A stretch of 6,777 nucleotides of DNA, from the NCBI GenBank assembly GCA_036337765.1, contig JAYZDP010000164.1:1-6777 (forward strand), written 5' to 3'. A model generated the notes under the pieces. That model was not told where the DNA came from, made no database searches, and worked only from the letters and a program-made list of their open reading frames with translations. This stretch comes from JAYZDP01 sp036337765. GTDB lineage: Bacteria; Acidobacteriota; Thermoanaerobaculia; Multivoradales; Multivoraceae. How positions within the stretch are numbered: the stretch's first letter is position 1; every line of letters starts with the position of its first letter. The translations under genes and the position numbers were made by a program. This document shows positions 1 through 4,677 of the stretch, in pieces.

Positions 1-1
1 G

Positions 2-535
2 GTCTACGGCATGAAGAGCTCGGGCGACTGGACGAACGACAAAGGCGCCAACATGCTCGACGGCGGTGCCCACTGCTACGACGCCTACGCCTGTGCGGAC
101 GGCAATTGGATCTCGATCGGCTCGCTCGAGCCCCAGTTCTATGCCCTCCTGAGAGAGAAGGCGGGGCTCGACGACGAGCTCTTCGACGACCAGTGGAACC
201 GCGCCACCTGGCCTCAAAAGAAGCAGCGACTCGCAGCAGTCATCCGACAGAGGAGTCGCTCGGAGTGGTGCGACATCATGGAAGGCTCCGACGTCTGCTT
301 CGCCCCCGTTCTCGACCTCGACGAGGCACCCACACACGAGCACAACAAGACGCGAGAGACCTTCGTCACGATCGACGAAGTCACCCAGCCCAACGCGGCG
401 CCGCGATTCAGCCGCACCCCGGGCGGCATTCAGGGACCGCCGCCCGCCGCCGGCGAGCACAACGATGCGGCGCTCGCCGATTGGGGCTTCTCGGCGACAC
501 AGATCGCGGACCTTCGTGACGCCCAGGCCATCTAG
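2..535 (+). CDS. Alpha-methylacyl-CoA racemase-type class III CoA-transferase family protein (C-terminal part, 5' truncated)
   Basis: This is the last ~177 residues of a CaiB/BaiF (class III CoA-transferase fold) protein; the family is usually 360-400 residues, so about half is missing beyond the window edge. The frame is open from base 2 (VYG before the first Met at base 11), so that Met is internal. The stretch from NMLDGGAHCYDAYACADG to SIGSLEPQFYALL matches the family's 'DGGAPFYDTY..ADG..AVGALEPQFY' block, and VCFAPVLDLDEAPTHEHN plus PRFSRTPGG match its C-terminal signature. The LEPQFY form is typical of the alpha-methylacyl-CoA racemase branch, which interconverts 2R- and 2S-methylacyl-CoA so that branched chains or sterol side chains can enter beta-oxidation in the cytoplasm. 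The catalytic His/Asp pair of the N-terminal half is not in view, so a true CoA-transferase cannot be excluded. The next gene starts 15 bp after the TAG stop, suggesting co-transcription. Confidence 0.87.
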   Translation, partial: VYGMKSSGDWTNDKGANMLDGGAHCYDAYACADGNWISIGSLEPQFYALLREKAGLDDELFDDQWNRATWPQKKQRLAAVIRQRSRSEWCDIMEGSDVCFAPVLDLDEAPTHEHNKTRETFVTIDEVTQPNAAPRFSRTPGGIQGPPPAAGEHNDAALADWGFSATQIADLRDAQAI

Positions 536-550
536 AGGCACCTGCTACGG

Positions 551-1747
551 ATGAAGCTGTCACCTGAGTTCCGGCGCACGTTAGAGGACGGCATGGACCG
601 GATGGCCACCGGCGCCAAGACCATCGTGTCGAGCTTGCCGGAGTTCCGGCCCGGGATCTACCTCGACCTGAACTCCGACGACGGCAGCTACCGCGTGCAG
701 GATTACCGTGGAGACGTTGCCGTGCGCGAGCAACGGGGCTTCACGGCCGGCTTCCTCGCCGGCAAGCTGTGGATGCTCTCCGACTTTTTCTCGGACGAAT
801 CCTTCCGGCGGGCGGCCAGCGACGTGACGCGCTACTGCGAGGTGCTCGCCGGCGAGACCGAGGCCGACGTCGGCTTCGTCTCGCACTACGGACCTGCGAT
901 GGGCTATGAGATCACCGGCGAGGAGTGGATGAAGGAGCAGGCTCTGAAGGGCTGCGACTCGCTGGGAGAGACCTTCCACCCCACCCTCGGGGTCTTGATG
1001 GTGTGGCCCCCGAACGGCCCGACTCCGGACTTCGTCGACCAGGTGCCGAGAAGGGCCAACGACTGGGAGGCCTATATCGACTCCGCGGCGTCCGCCAGCG
1101 TCTTCTGGTGGGCGCGCCGCTTCGCGCCCCGCTACGAAGAGCTCATCCGCACCGAGCAGGAGTCGATGACCAGGCTAGGCCTCATTCAGGCGGACGGGCG
1201 CGTCTACCACCTGTTGGGATTCGATGCGTCGACCTCGGCGCCGGTGGAGTTCCACACCGCCCAGGGCTGGAACGACTACAGCCGATGGACGCGTGCCCAA
1301 GGCTGGGGGATGAACTCGACGGTCTTCGCCTACGAGGCCACCGGAGAAGAACAGTTCCTCGAGGCGGCGACCAAGACCTGCGACTACTTTCTCGCCGAGA
1401 TGATCGGAGACGGCGACGTCGTGCCCCCCTACGACCTCGACGACCCCCGTGGCACGGAGGCCCCTCGCGACACCTGCACCACCGCGCTAGCGATAAACGC
1501 CATGGCTCGTCTCATCCACGAGCGGCCCGACCTCGAGGCGCAGTACGGCGCCTTCGTCGAGCGCGGGATCTCGGAGCTCCTCGAGCACCATACGACCGCG
1601 GAGGGAGTCGTGCTCCACGGCTGCTGGGGGAATATGACCGGCGACGCCGCGGAGCGCGTCATGCCCTACGGCAACATCTATCTGATCGAGACTCTCTACC
1701 GGCTGCTGCGTCCCGGCCGCGACCTGTGGGGCATCCGGCCGACCTGA
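551..1747 (+). CDS. GH88-like unsaturated glucuronyl hydrolase (six-hairpin glycosidase fold)
   Basis: This 398-residue protein has the length and motif order of glycoside hydrolase family 88. That family removes the 4,5-unsaturated uronic acid left at the non-reducing end of oligosaccharides by polysaccharide lyases, through hydration of the enol ether. The ADVGFV motif (Asp106) aligns by eye with the HDxGF Asp, and YIDSAASASVFWWA (Asp177) with the Asp that acts as general acid/base in characterised enzymes. RWTRAQGWG (245-253) matches WxRGQAWG, PRDTCTTALAINAM (305-318) matches PRDSSAxAIAA, and HGCWG sits near 356-360. The late GDY(F/Y) motif reads GNIY (374-377), a departure from the usual Asp. 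No signal peptide or membrane segment is seen, so it should be cytoplasmic. The ATG start is preceded only by a weak AGAGG at 534-538. It lies 15 bp after the racemase-type gene, probably in one transcript. The family call is good; the substrate is unknown, and no lyase, sulfatase or uronate gene is in the window. Confidence 0.8.
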   Translation: MKLSPEFRRTLEDGMDRMATGAKTIVSSLPEFRPGIYLDLNSDDGSYRVQDYRGDVAVREQRGFTAGFLAGKLWMLSDFFSDESFRRAASDVTRYCEVLAGETEADVGFVSHYGPAMGYEITGEEWMKEQALKGCDSLGETFHPTLGVLMVWPPNGPTPDFVDQVPRRANDWEAYIDSAASASVFWWARRFAPRYEELIRTEQESMTRLGLIQADGRVYHLLGFDASTSAPVEFHTAQGWNDYSRWTRAQGWGMNSTVFAYEATGEEQFLEAATKTCDYFLAEMIGDGDVVPPYDLDDPRGTEAPRDTCTTALAINAMARLIHERPDLEAQYGAFVERGISELLEHHTTAEGVVLHGCWGNMTGDAAERVMPYGNIYLIETLYRLLRPGRDLWGIRPT

Positions 1748-1764
1748 GACCGCCGCGGCGGCAC

Positions 1765-1787
1765 GCTTCGCCCCTCGAGGCGAATGC
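1765..1787 (+). terminator. Candidate hairpin after the GH88 gene (possible weak terminator or attenuator)
   Basis: TTCGCC (1767-1772) and GGCGAA (1779-1784) form a perfect 6-bp stem around a CCTCGA loop. A further GC/GC pairing (1765-1766 with 1786-1787) is possible across a single bulged T. It starts 17 bases after the GH88 stop codon. No T-run follows, so classic Rho-independent termination is doubtful. An adjacent 12-bp palindrome, CCGCCGCGGCGG (1750-1761), is self-complementary without a loop. Confidence 0.35.
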
Positions 1788-1800
1788 GCGACGGCCTCCC

Positions 1801-1816
1801 TAGACAGGTCGGTCTA
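1801..1816. promoter_or_regulatory. TetR-family operator-like dyad upstream of the acyl-CoA dehydrogenase gene
   Basis: TAGACAGGTCGGTCTA has perfect 5-bp inverted arms (TAGAC / GTCTA) around six bases, and 12 of its 16 positions agree with its own reverse complement. TAGAC-N6-GTCTA is the shape of several TetR-family operators, including the NemR type. It ends 44 bases before the ATG of the dehydrogenase gene, where an operator could block a promoter. Fatty-acid and acyl-CoA genes are often under TetR regulators. No regulator gene is in the window, so the link is inference. Confidence 0.4.
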
Positions 1817-1849
1817 TCCCGGTGCGAGGCTGCACGGCCGCAAACTCCC

Positions 1850-1857
1850 AGGAGAGG
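1850..1857 (+). promoter_or_regulatory. Shine-Dalgarno site of the acyl-CoA dehydrogenase gene
   Basis: AGGAGAGG ends three bases before the ATG at 1861, and its AGGAG core leaves a 6-base spacer. This decides the start: an in-frame ATG 39 bases upstream (1822) has no comparable site and would add 13 residues without similarity to the family. Confidence 0.75.
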
Positions 1858-1860
1858 ACA

Positions 1861-3060
1861 ATGTTCAAACTTTCCGATCGCGCCCGAGACTACCGGGACC
1901 GCGTCCGGGGCTTCATCGACCGCGAGATCCTGCCAGTCGAGTCGACGTACGACCACCAGGCGCGGGAGTGCGGCTTCGAGAAGGCCCCGCCGATCCTCGA
2001 CGAGCTCAAGGCCAAGGCGCGGGCCGAAGGTTTATGGAATCTGTTCCTTCCCGACAGCGAGAGGGGGGCGGGCCTCTCGAATCTCGAGTACGCACCCATC
2101 TGCGAAGCCATGGGGATCAACTTCTGGTGCTGCGAGGTCTTCAACTGCAACCCTCCCGACACCGGCAACATGGAGATCCTCGAACGGTTCGCGACCGAAG
2201 GCCAGAAGGAACAGTGGCTCGTGCCGCTGCTCGACGGGAAGATCCGTTCCTGCTTCGGCATGACGGAGCCCGACGTCGCCTCCTCCGATGCCACCAATAT
2301 CCGTACTCGAATCGAGCGCGACGGAGATCACTACGTCATCAACGGGCGCAAGTGGTGGAGCTCGGGGGCCTCCGACCCCAGGTGCCGGCTCATGATCCTG
2401 ATGGGCAAGACCGACCCGCAGGGCCCGAGGCACGGCCAACAATCGATGGTGCTGGTTCCCATGGACACGCCCGGGGTCACCTGGAAGCGCACCCTCACGG
2501 TCTTCGGCTACGACCACGCGCCGCACGGCCACGCCGAGATCGAGCTAGAGAACGTCCGCGTCCCGGTCGAGAACCTCCTGCACGGCGAGGGACGGGGCTT
2601 CGAGATCGCCCAGAGCCGGCTCGGGCCCGGCCGCATCCATCACTGCATGCGTGCCATCGGAGTCTCCGAGCGAGCGTTGAGCCTGATATGTGCCCGAGCC
2701 AGTGAGCGAGTCGCCTTCGGACGTTCTCTGGCGGAGTTCGGAACCGTTCGGGCGGACATCGCGAACAGTCGCATGGAGATCGATCAGGCCCGCCTCATGG
2801 TGCTGCGAACGGCCCAGCTCATGGACGAGGTCGGCAACCGCGGCGCACGCAAGGAGATCGCGGCGACCAAAGTGATCGCCGCCCGGCTCGCATGTCGCGT
2901 GATCGATCGCGCCATCCAGGTCCACGGCGGCGCCGGTGTCAGCAGCGACTTCCCGCTCGCAGACGCCTACGCCAACTACCGGACCCTGCGCCTGGCGGAC
3001 GGTCCCGACGAGGTGCACATCGAGACGGTCGCCAAGCTGGAGCTGCGAGAACAGCTCTAG
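1861..3060 (+). CDS. Acyl-CoA dehydrogenase, ACAD10/ACAD11-like subfamily
   Basis: This is a full-length 399-residue FAD-dependent acyl-CoA dehydrogenase, a cytoplasmic enzyme that oxidises an acyl-CoA to the 2,3-enoyl-CoA and passes electrons to electron-transfer flavoprotein. The alpha-helical N-terminal domain spans about 1-130. The FAD/substrate beta-domain follows, with CFGMTEPDVASSDATNI (131-147) and GRKWWSSGA (162-170). The C-terminal helical domain contains RVAFGRSL (283-290) and VHGGAGVSSDFPLA (354-367). FGYDHAPHGHAEIELENVRVP is typical of the ACAD10/11-like branch. At the usual catalytic-Glu position the motif reads LADGPDEVH, placing Asp380 there; I believe Asp is normal in this branch. 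In bacteria such enzymes often sit beside an aminoglycoside-phosphotransferase-like kinase, and none is present here. The substrate cannot be read from sequence; the upstream racemase-type gene would fit 2-methyl-branched acyl chains. A strong ribosome site and a possible operator precede it. Confidence 0.93.
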   Translation: MFKLSDRARDYRDRVRGFIDREILPVESTYDHQARECGFEKAPPILDELKAKARAEGLWNLFLPDSERGAGLSNLEYAPICEAMGINFWCCEVFNCNPPDTGNMEILERFATEGQKEQWLVPLLDGKIRSCFGMTEPDVASSDATNIRTRIERDGDHYVINGRKWWSSGASDPRCRLMILMGKTDPQGPRHGQQSMVLVPMDTPGVTWKRTLTVFGYDHAPHGHAEIELENVRVPVENLLHGEGRGFEIAQSRLGPGRIHHCMRAIGVSERALSLICARASERVAFGRSLAEFGTVRADIANSRMEIDQARLMVLRTAQLMDEVGNRGARKEIAATKVIAARLACRVIDRAIQVHGGAGVSSDFPLADAYANYRTLRLADGPDEVHIETVAKLELREQL

Positions 3061-3066
3061 CAGACA

Positions 3067-3104
3067 CGCCTCGACTCCCCAACGTCACTCGGGCGGACGA
3101 GGCG
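3067..3104. terminator. Candidate inverted repeat between the convergent genes (possible shared terminator)
   Basis: CGCCTCG (3067-3073) is the exact reverse complement of CGAGGCG (3098-3104), with 24 bases between. The pair lies inside the 56-bp gap between two facing stop codons, where a bidirectional terminator would be expected. The loop is long and there is no T-run on either strand, so support is mainly positional. Confidence 0.25.
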
Positions 3105-3116
3105 GCTGCGCCGAAC

Positions 3117-4652
3117 TCACCCGGCGCCCGGGAGGGCCATCTCTTCCGAGTCTTCGGCGCGCGCCGGCGCGAAAGCTGCCACGGGCTCGTCGGTTCGCAC
3201 CTGTTCCAGCCAGTAGACGCCGTCGTAGGGCTCGCTGTTGCCGCGCGTACCGAGAAAGTCGACGTCGCCGTCGCCGTCGTGGTCGCGAGCGACGAACTTG
3301 TCGAACATGCCTCGCTTGCGTCGTGAGATGTCGTGGCGGGTCCACGGCCGGGTCGGATCGCCGCCGTTCTCAAACCAGGCGAGGCGGCCGAGGGCAGCGT
3401 CAGGCCCGACGCCTTCGCCATCCGCCTCCCTCGGGCCTTGTGAATAGGAACCGGTCATCGCGTCGAGATCGCCATCTCCGTCGATATCGGCGAGCACCAA
3501 GCCCACCAGATGGTCCGGCGCCATCTCGCCGACGGTGTGCAAGCGCCACGCGCCGGTCGCCTCCTCCGGCTGCTCGACCCACACCAGATGACTGGGCCAC
3601 TCGTTGAGCAGTATGTCGATCCGGCCGTCGCTGTTGAGGTCGGCAAAGTCCATGTTGAAGCCCGTCACGGCCGCACGGGTGGTGCCGGCGATCGGTGCCG
3701 GCCGCGGTGCATCCGGGGGCAGCGAAGTTCCGTGGATGTCGATCGGGCGCTCGACGAACCCCCCGTCACCGTCGTTCACCAACCAGAAGATCCTACCTTC
3801 GTTGCGCGAGCCACCGACGATGTCGAGGTCGCCGTCGTCGTCGAGGTCGACCGGCTGGGAGTTGATCGGCACCATCACCCGGATGAGCTCGTGCTCGACC
3901 CAGGCCGACCCGTCGAGCGGATCGGGCGGCAGCTCGAAGCGCGAGATCGCGTGGCGCTCCGTGGCTTCGAGGCTGGGGTTCTGGGCCCCTTTGTTGGGTG
4001 CCACGACCTCGAGACGGGAGTCGCCGTCGAAGTCGCCGAGAAAGACGCGGATGTAGGAGCCGCGGCCCTGCGTCGCCTCGGGGATGGTTCGCTCCCAACG
4101 CTCGGTACGCGCGCCGGGTCCGGGGTTGACGAACAGGATGAGGTGCGCCAGCTCGCAGGCGGCGACGATGTCGGGATAGCCGTCACCGTTGACGTCACCG
4201 ATGGCGACGTCTTCCGCGCCGGCGGCCTCCGCGCCTTCGGCAAGGGTCGCGAGCTGCCACCGGTCTGGGTCATCGGAGCCGAACGCGATCCGGATGTGGC
4301 CGAGCGGCTCGCCGTCGTAAACCGTATCGGACTCGTGCACCGACACGACGTCGGGATGGCCGTCGAGATCGAGGTCCGCCATCGACAGGCCGTCACTGCC
4401 CTCGATCGGGACTCCCCCGATCTCCGGGTCATCGACAATGTGTTCGCGCCAGGAGATCGAGCGGCCGTCGGCAGCGACAGCCGAGCCCACCGTCGCAGCA
4501 ACCGTCGCGGCTCTGGGGTCTGACTGTGGCTGAGCTGCGTCGTTAGCCGTACCGGGCCGACACGACAGGAGAACAATCCCGACGAGGGTGGCGGCCACGG
4601 AAGAAAACGCCGAGGGAGCTCGCCGAGAAGCTTCGCGCCATCTTCTAGTCAC
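3117..4652 (-). CDS. VCBS/FG-GAP repeat lipoprotein (probable seven-bladed beta-propeller)
   Basis: This 511-residue protein is read from a GTG codon at 4652. Residues 1-30 form a lipoprotein signal peptide: an Arg-rich start, a hydrophobic core (SSVAATLVGIV) and the lipobox LLSC with Cys31. Arg rather than Asp follows the Cys, as expected for outer-membrane sorting in Gram-negatives. A low-complexity Ala-rich linker to about residue 60 comes next. Seven Asp-rich calcium loops of the DxDxDGxxD type follow at about 93-101, 153-161, 207-215 (DFDGDSRLE), 269-277, 338-346, 389-397 and 457-465. Spacing is 51-69 residues, and several are followed by a hydrophobic strand and a W/F-containing strand (IFWLVNDG, LVWVEQP, LAWFENGG, VYWLEQV). 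This is the FG-GAP/VCBS propeller pattern. Such proteins usually bind ligands or partners at the surface, and I see no catalytic domain. The gene follows the DUF3604 gene by 25 bp and is probably in the same operon. The exact role is unknown. Confidence 0.85.
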   Translation of the reverse strand: MTRRWREASRRAPSAFSSVAATLVGIVLLSCRPGTANDAAQPQSDPRAATVAATVGSAVAADGRSISWREHIVDDPEIGGVPIEGSDGLSMADLDLDGHPDVVSVHESDTVYDGEPLGHIRIAFGSDDPDRWQLATLAEGAEAAGAEDVAIGDVNGDGYPDIVAACELAHLILFVNPGPGARTERWERTIPEATQGRGSYIRVFLGDFDGDSRLEVVAPNKGAQNPSLEATERHAISRFELPPDPLDGSAWVEHELIRVMVPINSQPVDLDDDGDLDIVGGSRNEGRIFWLVNDGDGGFVERPIDIHGTSLPPDAPRPAPIAGTTRAAVTGFNMDFADLNSDGRIDILLNEWPSHLVWVEQPEEATGAWRLHTVGEMAPDHLVGLVLADIDGDGDLDAMTGSYSQGPREADGEGVGPDAALGRLAWFENGGDPTRPWTRHDISRRKRGMFDKFVARDHDGDGDVDFLGTRGNSEPYDGVYWLEQVRTDEPVAAFAPARAEDSEEMALPGAG

Positions 4653-4658
4653 GTATCG

Positions 4659-4664
4659 TCCTCC
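4659..4664 (-). promoter_or_regulatory. Shine-Dalgarno site that sets the GTG start of the VCBS lipoprotein
   Basis: Read on the minus strand, GGAGGA is followed by CGATAC and then GTG at 4652, an ideal 6-base spacing. It lies in the 25-bp gap after the TGA of the upstream DUF3604 gene. The longer in-frame start at 4733 would overlap that gene and add 27 Gly/Arg-rich residues before the signal peptide, so it is not preferred. Confidence 0.8.
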
Positions 4665-4677
4665 ACAGCGCACCGGC

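Larger units (their letters stand above)
1748..1860. other. Intergenic region with nested inverted repeats before the acyl-CoA dehydrogenase gene
   Basis: This 113-bp gap is the longest non-coding stretch in the window. It holds a perfect 12-bp GC palindrome, a hairpin, a TetR-operator-like dyad and a Shine-Dalgarno site, in that order. No convincing -35/-10 pair is visible, although TAGACA at 1801-1806 is one base from the TTGACA consensus. The arrangement suggests that transcription may stop or pause after the GH88 gene and restart before the dehydrogenase gene. Confidence 0.5.

Noticed and set aside
925..1803. 292-codon plus-strand open frame overlapping the GH88 gene
   Set aside because: The translation is dominated by Arg, Pro and Gly, typical of an off-frame reading of GC-rich DNA. 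The GH88 frame explains the region.
1822..1860. ATG at 1822 as the start of the acyl-CoA dehydrogenase
   Set aside because: The added 13 residues do not resemble the family's N-terminus and would include the Shine-Dalgarno site of the ATG at 1861.
1968..2705. 245-codon plus-strand open frame inside the acyl-CoA dehydrogenase gene
   Set aside because: It is Arg-rich, without domains, and lies wholly within a well-supported dehydrogenase frame.
3260..3860. Recurrent GTCGCCGTC/GTCGAGGTC motifs, considered as a CRISPR-like or satellite repeat
   Set aside because: Units are short, imperfect and irregular in spacing, and they coincide with codons of the Asp/Gly calcium loops. They are a protein repeat, not a DNA array.
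3510..4523. 337-codon plus-strand open frame antisense to the VCBS lipoprotein
   Set aside because: It is a shadow. Its VEV/VAV-rich composition is the complement of the DxDxDG loops, it has no recognisable domain, and the minus-strand frame has a signal peptide, ribosome site and repeats.
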